A DNA stretch of 44,770 nt, taken from contig JAUHXV010000026.1 in the NCBI GenBank assembly GCA_030426765.1, forward strand, positions 1 through 44,770. The letters are read 5' to 3'. How positions within the stretch are numbered: the stretch's first letter is position 1; each line of letters begins with the position of its first letter. The DNA comes from Bacteroidia bacterium (GTDB lineage Bacteria; Bacteroidota; Bacteroidia; Chitinophagales; Saprospiraceae). This document shows positions 16,822-25,694 of this stretch, one piece after another. Made by a program: the position numbers and the translations under genes. The notes beneath the pieces are model-generated. The model was not told the origin of the DNA and did no database searches. It was given only the letters and a program-made list of their open reading frames with translations.

Positions 16822-18063
16822 TTACTGCGTCTTTCCATTGATCAGCACACGATCGATCCAGTTGTCCGCATAGAAATACGGTAAACTCTCCAGGTTCATA
16901 CCCGTCTTCGAAATGATCAGGTTAGCCGGTTTCGATGGCGTGATGCTGCCATGGCTGGCCCCTAATTCCATAGCTGCCGCCCCGTTGATGGTCAGCGCAT
17001 TCAACGCTTCTGCAGGCAGCATTTTCATTCGGACACAACCGAGTGAAAGGATGAAGGACATATTACCACTAGGAGAAGACCCAGGATTATAGTCACTGGC
17101 CAGCGCCACGCAAAGGCCATTGTCGATCATATCCCGGGCAGGCGCGTAAGGTAGTCCCAGGAAAAACGCCGTCGATGGGAGAATAGTCGCTACAGTAGTA
17201 GAGCCGGATAGTGCTTTGATCTCATCCGGGCCCGTACACTGCAGGTGGTCAACAGAAATAGCATTATGTTTCACGCCCAGTTGTATACCTCCTGAATAAT
17301 CGAGCTCATTGGCATGGATTTTTGGCTTTAGTCCGTATTTGGCACCTGTCGTGAGGATGGCTTCTGTCTCTTCTACAGAGAAAAAACCGGTGTCACAGAA
17401 AACATCGACATAATCTGCGAGTCCTTCGCCTGCCACCTGTGGGATCATTTCATTTGTGATCAGCTCAATATACGCTGCCCGGTTTTGTTTGTATTCCATT
17501 GGGAAAGCATGTGCTCCAAGAAAATTGGCCTTAACTGGAATAGGGGAGGCTTCCTTCAGTCTTCGAATCACCCGCAGCATTTTTAGTTCACTGTCAGTGG
17601 TGAGGCCATACCCGCTTTTCACTTCGATAGCACCTGTGCCCAATTGAATCACCTGATGCAATCGTTCCAATGCTTTTTCAAAAAGCTCGTCTTCGGAGGT
17701 GGCCTGCAGTTTTTTGGCTGAGTTTAAAATGCCTCCACCGCGTTTGTCAATTTCCACGTACGACAAGCCTTTCAGGCGATCAACAAATTCACCTTCTCTC
17801 CAACCCGCAAAAACAATGTGCGTGTGGCTGTCGCAATAGGCAGGTAAAACCATTTTTTCCGAACAATCCATGACTTCATCGGCTCGTTCCAGGGGACATT
17901 TTGCATCCGGTCCAAAATCTTTGATGCGACCATCTTCGATAAGCAGATAAGCATTGTCAATGGCCTGAATGGATTTCATTTGTTCGCCTGCAAGACGAGT
18001 AGTGGTTTCAGGAAGAATTCCGGTCAAATGGGCGATGCGACGAAGTAAAACGGTATTGGACAT
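16822..18063 (-). CDS. hutI: Imidazolonepropionase
   Basis: Third enzyme of histidine degradation, hydrolysing 4-imidazolone-5-propanoate to N-formimino-L-glutamate. It is an amidohydrolase TIM barrel of about 413 residues. Metal ligands are visible in DSHTHIVFAG (H-x-H, about residue 78), in GAHAFP, in HANELD and in the final Asp of LASDYNPGSSPSGNM. IEVKSGYGLT is the family substrate-binding region. The start at 18063 (MSNTVLLRRI) is preferred over 18081, because a perfect -7 box sits at 18083-18090. hutH, hutU and hutG are not in the window, so this is a lone hut gene here. Confidence 0.94.
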   Translation of the reverse strand: MSNTVLLRRIAHLTGILPETTTRLAGEQMKSIQAIDNAYLLIEDGRIKDFGPDAKCPLERADEVMDCSEKMVLPAYCDSHTHIVFAGWREGEFVDRLKGLSYVEIDKRGGGILNSAKKLQATSEDELFEKALERLHQVIQLGTGAIEVKSGYGLTTDSELKMLRVIRRLKEASPIPVKANFLGAHAFPMEYKQNRAAYIELITNEMIPQVAGEGLADYVDVFCDTGFFSVEETEAILTTGAKYGLKPKIHANELDYSGGIQLGVKHNAISVDHLQCTGPDEIKALSGSTTVATILPSTAFFLGLPYAPARDMIDNGLCVALASDYNPGSSPSGNMSFILSLGCVRMKMLPAEALNALTINGAAAMELGASHGSITPSKPANLIISKTGMNLESLPYFYADNWIDRVLINGKTQ

Positions 18064-18075
18064 GGTATAAAAAAA

Positions 18076-18107
18076 TTTCACCCAAAGGTAATGACCCTTG
18101 GGTGAAA
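18076..18107 (-). terminator. Rho-independent terminator overlapping the hutI promoter
   Basis: Two 13-nt arms (18076-18088 and 18095-18107) pair with one mismatch around a 6-nt loop. On the minus strand the hairpin is followed by seven T (18075-18069), so it should end transcription of the thioredoxin-SPOR gene. Read on the plus strand it is followed by five T (18111-18115). The hutI -7 box lies in one arm and the edge of the loop. Confidence 0.7.
18083..18090 (-). promoter_or_regulatory. -7 box of hutI inside a terminator hairpin
   Basis: TACCTTTG on the minus strand is an exact TAnnTTTG, 19 nt before the hutI ATG at 18063. Transcription would begin about at the T-run of the hairpin, giving a very short leader made mostly of that T-run. 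No -33 TTTG is evident. Confidence 0.6.
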
Positions 18108-18151
18108 TACTTTTTCAGGTGATGTGTGGTGTAAATGCTAAGGTGGCTCTG

Positions 18152-19009
18152 CTAGAGGTCCTGTTTGTTTTTCACAGAAGATTTAATACCCGCCTGCTCC
18201 AATATATCTGCTTGCATGCGCGCTTTTTCTTCAGTAGGATAGACCGATGAAATCACTCTGTGGAATGTGGAGGCATTTCGCTCTTCTTCCACAATCACAA
18301 AGCCGTTAAATCCTTTTTCTTCGAGAGAGGTCACCAGTCCCTGTGCATTGGAAGCGGAACCAAAATAGCCGACCTGAATCACATAACCGGATGCCGGAGA
18401 TACCGGTGCCGGGGCGACAACTAGTGTTTCTTCTTTTTCTGCAATCACAGTCTCCTCAACGATTGTTTCTTCCTGCTGCACGGCGACAGGAGTCGCGGGT
18501 TTAGTAGTTTCTGTGACTGCGGGTTTCACCGGTTTTGAATCAGCAGGCACCGTTTGAGCCGTTTCGGCTTTTACTTCCGCGGTGGCTGGTGAACTCACTG
18601 CAGGTATAGTGGCAGGTTGGCCCGCTTTATTTTCGACTGCAGGCGTAGTGGGGCGAACAGGTGTTTTTTTCCAGTCGCCTTCCCATTTGTCTTTTACCTG
18701 TCCTTGCGGATCCAGTAGCAGCCAGGAAGGTGCATTTTTCAGTCCGTATTTATCCAGGAATACAGCACCATCGAAGTCTTGTATACTCATGGATGTGGAG
18801 ATGTAAAGCTTGCTGGCGATCGGGTCTTTTTCGAAGGTGTTCCATGCCTGATCGCATTCGGAGCAGGCTTTTTTCGTAAAAAATATGAGAAGATCCTTGT
18901 TGTAGTTCTTCGAAGCTTCTTTAGCCGCCAGATAGTTGGGGTAGAAGTTAGGGGTCTTTTCAAGGGGGGCACTCAGCACGAGCAGGAGGGAAAGCAGGTA
19001 AAGTGACAT
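18152..19009 (-). CDS. Thioredoxin-fold / SPOR-domain fusion protein
   Basis: A 285-residue exported or membrane-anchored protein. The N-terminus has a short signal-like hydrophobic stretch (MSLYLLSLLLVLSAP). Residues about 25-110 form a thioredoxin-like domain with a CxxC site, KKACSECDQA near residue 47, and the cis-Pro-type region NAPSWLLLDPQG. A Pro/Thr/Val/Glu-rich linker of about 90 residues follows. A C-terminal SPOR domain (GYVIQVGYFGSASNAQGL ... HRVISSVYPTEEKARMQ) starts near residue 207. SPOR domains bind glycan strands stripped of peptides at division septa. The combination suggests a thiol-redox or disulfide role placed at sites of wall remodelling; this is inference. The gene is followed by the terminator at 18076-18107. 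Confidence 0.8.
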   Translation of the reverse strand: MSLYLLSLLLVLSAPLEKTPNFYPNYLAAKEASKNYNKDLLIFFTKKACSECDQAWNTFEKDPIASKLYISTSMSIQDFDGAVFLDKYGLKNAPSWLLLDPQGQVKDKWEGDWKKTPVRPTTPAVENKAGQPATIPAVSSPATAEVKAETAQTVPADSKPVKPAVTETTKPATPVAVQQEETIVEETVIAEKEETLVVAPAPVSPASGYVIQVGYFGSASNAQGLVTSLEEKGFNGFVIVEEERNASTFHRVISSVYPTEEKARMQADILEQAGIKSSVKNKQDL

Positions 19010-19151
19010 AGATATTAAATTTTAATGTTATTTATAAACCTTTGTAAACGATAAAGTTAATATACAAATATCGTACCAAACCGGATTTTTCGAGGAAATT
19101 TTCAAAATCCGCTTTTGGCAGTGGAAAAGGCTTTAAACGCTGATAATTGCC

Positions 19152-19159
19152 TACCTTCG
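19152..19159 (+). promoter_or_regulatory. -7 box of fabH
   Basis: TACCTTCG differs from TAnnTTTG at one position and ends 23 nt before the ATG at 19183. A TTTA at 19132-19135 may act as the -33 element (16-nt spacer). It overlaps the alternative start at 19147, supporting 19183. Confidence 0.45.
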
Positions 19160-19182
19160 TCGTCCTAAAAATATTCTGTCCG

Positions 19183-20172
19183 ATGCCACAAATACATGCA
19201 GCAATCACCGGAGTACATGGCTATGTTCCAGATGAGATCCTGACCAATCAGGATCTTGAAAAAATGGTCGATACAAATGACGAATGGATCAGGACACGTA
19301 CCGGAATCCAGGAGAGGCATATCCTGAGGGATCCCGAAAAAGCGACATGTTACATGGCTACGCAGGCGGTGCAGGGTTTGTTGGAAAAAACGGGATTGGA
19401 TCCGCTCGATATAGATCTGTTGATCTGTGCCTCCGTGACGCCTGACTTTTTTTTCCCCGATACCGGTACATTGATCTGCCATAACATTGGCGCAAAAAAT
19501 TCCTTTGCCTACGATGTGCAGGCGGCATGTTCCGGTTTTCTGTTTGCAGCAACCACTGGTGCCAAGTTCATTGAGTCCGGAGCGTATAAGAATGTCATTG
19601 TTGTGGGTGCGGACAAGATGTCTTCCATCGTAGATTATACTGACCGCGCTACGTGCATTTTGTTTGGTGACGGAGCCGGTGCCATTTTACTTCAGGGTAA
19701 TGAGAAGGGGCTTGGCTTGCAGGATTCCTGGATGCGCGTGGATGGTGTGGGTGCTGAATTTCTGCACATGAAAGGCGGAGGGTCTAAAAATCCGCCAACC
19801 CATGATACCGTAGACAAAAAAATGCACTATATATTTCAGGACGGTGGTCCTGTATTCAAAGCTGCAGTAAAAGGCATGTCGGAAGCTGTAGGGCAGATGT
19901 TGACGCGCAATAATTTATCCCCAAATGATATTCGGTTTGTCGTCCCGCATCAGGCCAATCTCCGTATCATTCAATCGGTGGCCAGTATGCTGGATTTCCC
20001 GATGGAGCGCGTGATGGTCAACATCCAGAAGTACGGCAATACGACTTCAGGGACCATCCCACTGTGTCTTTACGAATTTCAGGATCAGTTGAAACCCGGT
20101 GACCGAATCATCCTGACCTCTTTTGGCGGTGGGTATACGTGGGGTGCCAGTTTGTGGACCTGGGCCCTTTAA
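19183..20172 (+). CDS. fabH: Beta-ketoacyl-ACP synthase III (FabH)
   Basis: Condenses acetyl- or branched acyl-CoA with malonyl-ACP to start fatty-acid synthesis. The thiolase-fold catalytic triad is visible: Cys116 (in VQAACSGFLF), His in VPHQANLRI and Asn in KYGNTTSGTIPL. The protein is 329 residues from MPQIHAAITG; a start at 19147 would add 12 residues not found in the family. It heads the co-directional block fabH-efp-accB-accC. In many Bacteroidota this block is preceded by rpmF and plsX, which are absent here. Confidence 0.95.
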   Translation: MPQIHAAITGVHGYVPDEILTNQDLEKMVDTNDEWIRTRTGIQERHILRDPEKATCYMATQAVQGLLEKTGLDPLDIDLLICASVTPDFFFPDTGTLICHNIGAKNSFAYDVQAACSGFLFAATTGAKFIESGAYKNVIVVGADKMSSIVDYTDRATCILFGDGAGAILLQGNEKGLGLQDSWMRVDGVGAEFLHMKGGGSKNPPTHDTVDKKMHYIFQDGGPVFKAAVKGMSEAVGQMLTRNNLSPNDIRFVVPHQANLRIIQSVASMLDFPMERVMVNIQKYGNTTSGTIPLCLYEFQDQLKPGDRIILTSFGGGYTWGASLWTWAL

Positions 20173-20223
20173 AAGCATATATTTCAATCCCGTTTACGCG
20201 CGAGCAGGGCATCCAAAAAGCCC

Positions 20224-20231
20224 TATATTTG
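20224..20231 (+). promoter_or_regulatory. -7 box of efp
   Basis: TATATTTG exactly matches TAnnTTTG and ends 37 nt before the efp ATG, so efp-accB-accC can be transcribed independently of fabH. No good -33 element is visible. Confidence 0.55.
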
Positions 20232-20268
20232 GCGCTCATTATTTTTCAATTTATCAATCCAGACATTT

Positions 20269-20832
20269 ATGGCCAACACATCCGATATCAAGAAAGGACT
20301 GTGTATGAATTTCAACAATGACATTTATTATGTTGTTGACTTTCAACATGTTAAGCCCGGAAAGGGCAATGCTTTTGTAAGGACAAAACTCAAGAGTGTC
20401 ACCACCGGTAAGGTCGTAGACAATACCTTCCAGGCCGGTCATTCGATCGATGAGGTTCGGGTCGAGCGGCGTAAGTTCCAGTATCTGTACAATGACGATA
20501 TGGGATACCATTTCATGAACAATGAGACGTTTGAGCAGTTAGCCGTAGAGGAGGGCATGATCGACAACCCCAAACTCCTGAAGGAAGGACTAGAGGTGGA
20601 GATCATGGTTCATGCAGAATTAGAAACACCTCTTGCGGTTGAGTTGCCCCAATATATTATCTTGGAGGTGACTTATACCGAACCGGGTCTGCGGGGCGAT
20701 ACAGCCACGAATGCGCTGAAATCCGCTACTGTGGAAACCGGTGCTGAAGTAAAAGTTCCGCTTTTTATTGACACCGGTGAAAAAATAAAGGTGGAAAGTT
20801 CGACCGGCAATTATATTGAAAGGGCCAAATAA
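20269..20832 (+). CDS. efp: Elongation factor P
   Basis: Relieves ribosome stalling at polyproline sequences. The 187-residue protein has the three-domain EF-P layout. The modified residue position is Lys32 in the loop KPGKGNAF, the lysine-type tip also used by E. coli EF-P (beta-lysylation). The modifying enzymes are not in the window. The C-terminal motif GDTATNALKSATVETGAEV is characteristic of the family. It is followed 9 nt later by accB. Confidence 0.97.
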   Translation: MANTSDIKKGLCMNFNNDIYYVVDFQHVKPGKGNAFVRTKLKSVTTGKVVDNTFQAGHSIDEVRVERRKFQYLYNDDMGYHFMNNETFEQLAVEEGMIDNPKLLKEGLEVEIMVHAELETPLAVELPQYIILEVTYTEPGLRGDTATNALKSATVETGAEVKVPLFIDTGEKIKVESSTGNYIERAK

Positions 20833-20841
20833 CATCTAGCT

Positions 20842-21357
20842 ATGGAATTAAAAGAAATACAGGAATTACTCAAGTTGATCAATCGGCTTGAGTTTGTCGA
20901 ATTCAAATTCAAACAAGGAGACATAGAGTTTTCGGCCCGTACGAAACACTATCAGGCCTCCCGAGTGGGTAAAGGCGTACCTCCTGCATTGGCTCCGGTG
21001 GCTGCACCGGCACCTGCGCCGGCTGCTCCTGCCCCGCAGGAACCAGCAAAGCCTGCGCCTGCCGCAGGAGGAGATGCTGCAGAAAAACCTGCTGAAAAAC
21101 CGGCTGGTGATAATCTCATCGAAATACGCTCACCCATTGTCGGAACTTTTTATCGATCCGGAGGACCGGAAAAGCCACCCTATGTCAAACCGGGCGATAC
21201 GATTGACGTAGGGACGGTGGTGTGCATAGTTGAGGCCATGAAGCTGTTCAACGAAATCGAATCAGAAGTATCCGGAAAAGTGGTGAAGGTGATGGTCGAA
21301 GATGCCTCTCCGGTTGAGTACGATCAGTTGTTGTTCCTGATCGATCCAAAAGGGTAG
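20842..21357 (+). CDS. accB: Biotin carboxyl carrier protein of acetyl-CoA carboxylase
   Basis: Carries the biotin that shuttles CO2 between the AccC and AccA/AccD half-reactions. The N-terminal helical segment (about residues 1-40) is followed by an Ala/Pro-rich flexible linker (about 45-90) and a biotinyl domain with the target Lys134 in VEAMKLFNEI. The 171-residue length is normal. It sits between efp (9 nt) and accC (71 nt), the usual accBC arrangement. Confidence 0.96.
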   Translation: MELKEIQELLKLINRLEFVEFKFKQGDIEFSARTKHYQASRVGKGVPPALAPVAAPAPAPAAPAPQEPAKPAPAAGGDAAEKPAEKPAGDNLIEIRSPIVGTFYRSGGPEKPPYVKPGDTIDVGTVVCIVEAMKLFNEIESEVSGKVVKVMVEDASPVEYDQLLFLIDPKG

Positions 21358-21428
21358 GACAGGCCAACTCAGGATTGGAGCGATCCATCTGTTCATCCAA
21401 TGGTTTTATATAAACGAGATCAATTCCT

Positions 21429-22769
21429 ATGTTTAAAAAGATACTCATAGCTAACAGGGGGGAAATTGCCCTGCGTGTTATTCGGACGTGTAAGGAAATG
21501 GGCATCAGTACAGTGGCGGTCTACAGTACGGCCGACAAGAATAGTCTGCATGTTCGGTTTGCCGATGAAGCCGTATGCATTGGACCCGCTGCGTCTAAAG
21601 ATTCCTATCTGAGTGTTCCCCGCATTATGGCTGCTGTCGAGATCACGGATGCAGATGCCATCCATCCGGGGTATGGTTTTTTGGCGGAAAACGCAGATTT
21701 TGCTGACGTCTGCAGCCAGTACGGCGTAAAGTTTATCGGCCCGACACCACAGATGATCACCCAGATGGGCGATAAGATTACAGCCAAAGAAACGATGATA
21801 AAAGCCGGTGTGCCGGTGGTGCCTGGAAGTGGGGGTCTGGTACCGGATGTCAAAGCAGCGAAGAGCACAAGTAAGTCCATCGGCTACCCGGTCATCATGA
21901 AGGCGACAGCCGGTGGTGGTGGAAAAGGTATGCGTGTCGTTTGGAACGAAGAAGAACTCGAAGACCTGTGGGGAAAAGCCCGCCAGGAAGCCAAAGCATC
22001 TTTTGGCAATGACGGCATCTATATTGAAAAGTTTATTGAAGAGCCTCGTCACGTCGAATTTCAAATTGTAGGCGATCAGCACGGTCGTGTCGTGCATTTG
22101 TCCGAACGCGAATGTTCGATTCAAAGGCGTCACCAGAAACTGCTGGAAGAATCTCCATCGCCGTTTCTCGATGACAAACTAAGAGATAAAATGGGTAAAG
22201 CCGCGATCAAAGCCGGTAAAGCCATTAAATATGAAGGTGTCGGTACAGTGGAGTTTCTGGTAGACAAACACAAGAAGTTTTACTTCATGGAGATGAATAC
22301 CCGCATCCAGGTGGAACACCCTGTAACGGAAGAAGTCATCGACCACGATTTGATTAAAGAGCAAATCAAAGTCGCCGCAGGGATTCCTATTTCAGGCAAG
22401 AACTATTTTCCCAACGGACATTCGATCGAATGTCGGATCAACGCTGAAGACCCGTATAACAACTTCAGACCAAGTCCGGGCACCATCACCTCGTTTCACA
22501 GTCCGAAAGGACATGGCGTACGCGTGGATACACATGTCTATGCAGGCTATACGATTCCACCATATTATGACAGTATGATTGCTAAACTCATCTGTCGCGC
22601 CCCTTCGCGCGAAGAATGTATCCGCAAAATGCAACGAGCACTGGATGAGTTCGTTGTCGAAGGCGTTAAGACGACTATTCCTTTTCATAAAAAATTAATG
22701 CAGGATCCTCAGTTCAGATCGGGCAACTTCCACACAGGTTTTCTGGAGTCGTTCAAGCTGGGAGAGTAA
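21429..22769 (+). CDS. accC: Acetyl-CoA carboxylase biotin carboxylase subunit
   Basis: ATP-grasp enzyme that carboxylates the biotin on AccB. It begins with [25 protein letters not shown], typical of the N-terminal Rossmann-like lobe. The Gly-rich ATP lid [12 protein letters not shown] lies near residue 157. Catalytic-site segments [16 protein letters not shown] ([13 protein letters not shown]) and [16 protein letters not shown] near residue 285 are visible. The 446-residue length is typical. Its stop codon overlaps the start of the ABC exporter by one nucleotide, so the two genes are translationally linked. Confidence 0.97.
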   Translation: MFKKILIANRGEIALRVIRTCKEMGISTVAVYSTADKNSLHVRFADEAVCIGPAASKDSYLSVPRIMAAVEITDADAIHPGYGFLAENADFADVCSQYGVKFIGPTPQMITQMGDKITAKETMIKAGVPVVPGSGGLVPDVKAAKSTSKSIGYPVIMKATAGGGGKGMRVVWNEEELEDLWGKARQEAKASFGNDGIYIEKFIEEPRHVEFQIVGDQHGRVVHLSERECSIQRRHQKLLEESPSPFLDDKLRDKMGKAAIKAGKAIKYEGVGTVEFLVDKHKKFYFMEMNTRIQVEHPVTEEVIDHDLIKEQIKVAAGIPISGKNYFPNGHSIECRINAEDPYNNFRPSPGTITSFHSPKGHGVRVDTHVYAGYTIPPYYDSMIAKLICRAPSREECIRKMQRALDEFVVEGVKTTIPFHKKLMQDPQFRSGNFHTGFLESFKLGE

Positions 22770-24598
22770 TGAGCAACACAGCACAAAGCCCGCTCAGACA
22801 ATTTATTCATTACCTCAGAGGATATACGTTTCCACTGGCGATGAACGTGGTCTGTAATATCCTGATGGCCGTGTTTATGGTGATCAGTATTCCGATCATC
22901 ATTCCGTTCTTTCAGGTTTTGTTCGGACGGATTACATACTCACCCGATCCTGTACCGTTTAGCATCAGCAACATACAGGACTGGCTTGAATATGTGTTTG
23001 GCCAGCTGGTTGAGACGTATTCAAATGAAGTTGCACTCATCGTCGTGTGTATTTCATTTGCCGTTATTTTCTTTCTTAAAAACCTGTTTCGCTATCTGTC
23101 CCTTGTCTTTATGGCGCAGGTGCGAAACGGTGTCGTCATGGATATTCGCAATGAGGTGTTCAGAAAGTATATGCATCTTCCGCTGGCGTTTTTTACACGA
23201 GGGAGAAAAGGCGATCTCATTTCCCGAATTATCACAGATGTTCAGGAGGTAGAGTTTTCCATTCTTAACGTGATCGTTGCCCTCGTTAAATCTCCGATTG
23301 TGATCATCGGGAGCATCACCTTTATGTTTTTTATCAGCGTTAAGCTAACCTTGTTTGTGTTTATCCTCATCCTCGTCACAGCGGTGATCGTCGGCAGGAT
23401 CAGTCGCAATCTGAAGCGTCAGTCCAGTGTCGTACAACAAACACTGTCCGGACTCATGATCCTCGTTGAAGAGAGTATCAATGGCATGCGGATCATCCAG
23501 GGTTTCAATGCACAGAAGTATCAGGAAAAGCGATTTGATGCGATGAATGATTCGTATCGCAGTCTGCTGACGCGGATTATGTACCGGCGAGATCTTTCCT
23601 CTCCATTGTCAGAATTTTTTGGCATCTCCATCGTAGCGGTTTTGCTTTGGTATGGATCCCTGTTGGTTTTCAGAGGCGAACTTCAACCCGAGACATTCTT
23701 TGCTTTTTTATATGCATTTTTTAATGTCATCGAACCTTCGAAGTCTTTCTCTTCTGCCTATTACAATATTCAGAAAGGACTCGCGGCGGTGGATCGCATC
23801 AATGAGGTATTGGACAACGAAGAAGAGATAGCGCAGGTGGAACATCCTAAGCCGATTCAGGATTTCAACCGGGAGATTGCATTCCAACAAGTTGGTTTCG
23901 CATACGATGGCGAAGGAGAGTGGGTGTTGCGTGACATCAACCTGACCATTCCCAAAGGCAAAGTGCTTGCGATCGTAGGAAGAAGTGGTTCCGGTAAATC
24001 CACGTTAGCGGATTTGTTGCCACGCCTGCATGATGTCTCAGAAGGCACGATACAGATTGATGGAACTGATATTCGAGAGCTCGATGTTAAGCAACTGCGG
24101 AGCCTGATGGGTATCGTCAATCAGGATCCGGTTTTGTTTCACGATACGCTGTTTAACAACATTGCGTTTGGGCAGCCGGATGCCACACTTGAGCAGGTCA
24201 TCGAGGTGGCTAAAATTGCGCAGATACACGATTTTATCATGAGTACGCCGCAGCAGTATGATACGATGGTAGGGGATCGCGGGAGTACACTCAGTGGGGG
24301 AGAAAGACAGCGAATCACACTGGCAAGAGCATTGCTTTCAAATCCGCCGATACTGATTCTTGACGAAGCCACAGCTTCACTGGATTCCAAATCAGAAAGA
24401 CAGGTGCAGGAAGCGTTATCCGGTGTGATGAAAGGACGAACATCCATTGTCATTGCGCACCGATTATCCACAGTGCAGCACGCTGATCAGATTATCGTAT
24501 TGAAGGAAGGACGTATCGTTGAATCCGGCACGCATTCCACCCTTATGGAACTTAATGGTGAATACGCTAAATTTGTGGGACTTCAATGGGTGCAATAG
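22769..24598 (+). CDS. MsbA-like ABC exporter (fused membrane and ATPase domains)
   Basis: A half-transporter of 609 residues that would act as a dimer in the inner membrane. An N-terminal six-span ABC exporter domain (about 15-330) is followed by an ATPase domain with Walker A GRSGSGKST, the signature LSGGERQR, Walker B ILILDEATASLDS and a switch His in IVIAHRLST. The closest functional match by architecture is MsbA/lipid flippase, which moves lipid A precursors; the substrate is not proved. Translation is coupled to accC upstream (1-nt overlap) and to the T9SS cargo downstream (13-nt overlap), placing it in an operon with fatty-acid synthesis. Confidence 0.9.
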   Translation: MSNTAQSPLRQFIHYLRGYTFPLAMNVVCNILMAVFMVISIPIIIPFFQVLFGRITYSPDPVPFSISNIQDWLEYVFGQLVETYSNEVALIVVCISFAVIFFLKNLFRYLSLVFMAQVRNGVVMDIRNEVFRKYMHLPLAFFTRGRKGDLISRIITDVQEVEFSILNVIVALVKSPIVIIGSITFMFFISVKLTLFVFILILVTAVIVGRISRNLKRQSSVVQQTLSGLMILVEESINGMRIIQGFNAQKYQEKRFDAMNDSYRSLLTRIMYRRDLSSPLSEFFGISIVAVLLWYGSLLVFRGELQPETFFAFLYAFFNVIEPSKSFSSAYYNIQKGLAAVDRINEVLDNEEEIAQVEHPKPIQDFNREIAFQQVGFAYDGEGEWVLRDINLTIPKGKVLAIVGRSGSGKSTLADLLPRLHDVSEGTIQIDGTDIRELDVKQLRSLMGIVNQDPVLFHDTLFNNIAFGQPDATLEQVIEVAKIAQIHDFIMSTPQQYDTMVGDRGSTLSGGERQRITLARALLSNPPILILDEATASLDSKSERQVQEALSGVMKGRTSIVIAHRLSTVQHADQIIVLKEGRIVESGTHSTLMELNGEYAKFVGLQWVQ

Positions 24599-25683
24599 GG
24601 AGATCAATACTGTTTTTAATACTGGGGATGGCTTGTGCCACGGTGGGTGCGCAGGATTTGAGTTGGAGTGGCCTGGTAGAAGACACCACCTATTTTGCTA
24701 AAGATTATAATCCCGATCGTTCGATGGTTACGCTGGCGGGGCCGGCGCAAACCTGGGATTTTCGCACTTTAAAAGCACCGTATTCCATAAGCCGACAGAT
24801 GATCATCACCGGTGAGTCTTCCGGGAAGAAAACGGCCAGTCTGATCAATGGGGCGAAAGCAGAAGCTACAGTATTACTCTCCGCGGAGGGTATGGAAGTC
24901 ACACAAATTGTAGAACCCAACCCGATTTGTCCGGATCAGTTTTTGACGTTTACGGTTTCGCCATCGTATAAACCATTTACCAGTGCGGTATTGGGAGAGA
25001 AAAATGTGTACAACGGAAAAATCGTGGCGACGTTTGCCTGGCCACGAAACACAATCTGTCAGTGGTCCCCTAATCCGTTACCTGATTCCTGCAGAATCAC
25101 GTACACCATCCAGGAACAGTCCATGGTGGATGCAGAAGGCTTGCTCTATCTGCCCACTGAAATAGATAAAGCTACCCGGCAGAAAGTGGAATTGAAACGC
25201 GCGTTGAAGATTGAATCAAAAAGCAAAAATGTCTGGCGCGATGTGACTGCCCAGGTGCCCGGAGTACGCCTCATCACCAACCGCCAGTTTCTTCGATTTT
25301 TCTCTGACATCGACGATGTACAGTTGGTTGAGATGGAAGTGAACAGCCAGCAGGTGCCGGTGAGCATCGAGTTTAAAACACATCCCATAATCACACGCGT
25401 CTTTACGGAGGAGCCCTCCAAGCCGGATATTTTTGCATATCCTAATCCGAGTTATGACATCGTCCGCTTTCAACTTGCCAATCTGACTCCGGGCCGCTAC
25501 CATCTTAAGATTTATAATATCCTCGGTGTACCCGTCAAAGACATTGCCGTTGAAGTCACGCATCGCCGACAAACGATCTCAGTTGATCTCAGTGCCATGC
25601 AAAGAGGCACTTACCTGTTTCGATTGCTGGACAAAACCAATCGGACCATCAAAACCAAACGAGTGGTCCTGATCAGGTCCTGA
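24586..25683 (+). CDS. Exported T9SS type A cargo protein of unknown function
   Basis: A 365-residue secreted protein. The signal peptide GRSILFLILGMACATVGAQ precedes a region of unknown fold (about 25-270), predicted mostly beta. The last 80 or so residues form a T9SS type A sorting domain: YPNPSYDIVRFQL, YHLKIYNILGVPV, the LSAMQRGTYLFRL segment and a final KTKRVVLIR. The start lies 13 nt inside the exporter gene, so translation is probably coupled. No enzymatic motif was recognised in the mature part, so the function is open. Confidence 0.85.
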   Translation: MGAIGRSILFLILGMACATVGAQDLSWSGLVEDTTYFAKDYNPDRSMVTLAGPAQTWDFRTLKAPYSISRQMIITGESSGKKTASLINGAKAEATVLLSAEGMEVTQIVEPNPICPDQFLTFTVSPSYKPFTSAVLGEKNVYNGKIVATFAWPRNTICQWSPNPLPDSCRITYTIQEQSMVDAEGLLYLPTEIDKATRQKVELKRALKIESKSKNVWRDVTAQVPGVRLITNRQFLRFFSDIDDVQLVEMEVNSQQVPVSIEFKTHPIITRVFTEEPSKPDIFAYPNPSYDIVRFQLANLTPGRYHLKIYNILGVPVKDIAVEVTHRRQTISVDLSAMQRGTYLFRLLDKTNRTIKTKRVVLIRS

Positions 25684-25694
25684 TCATTCACACC

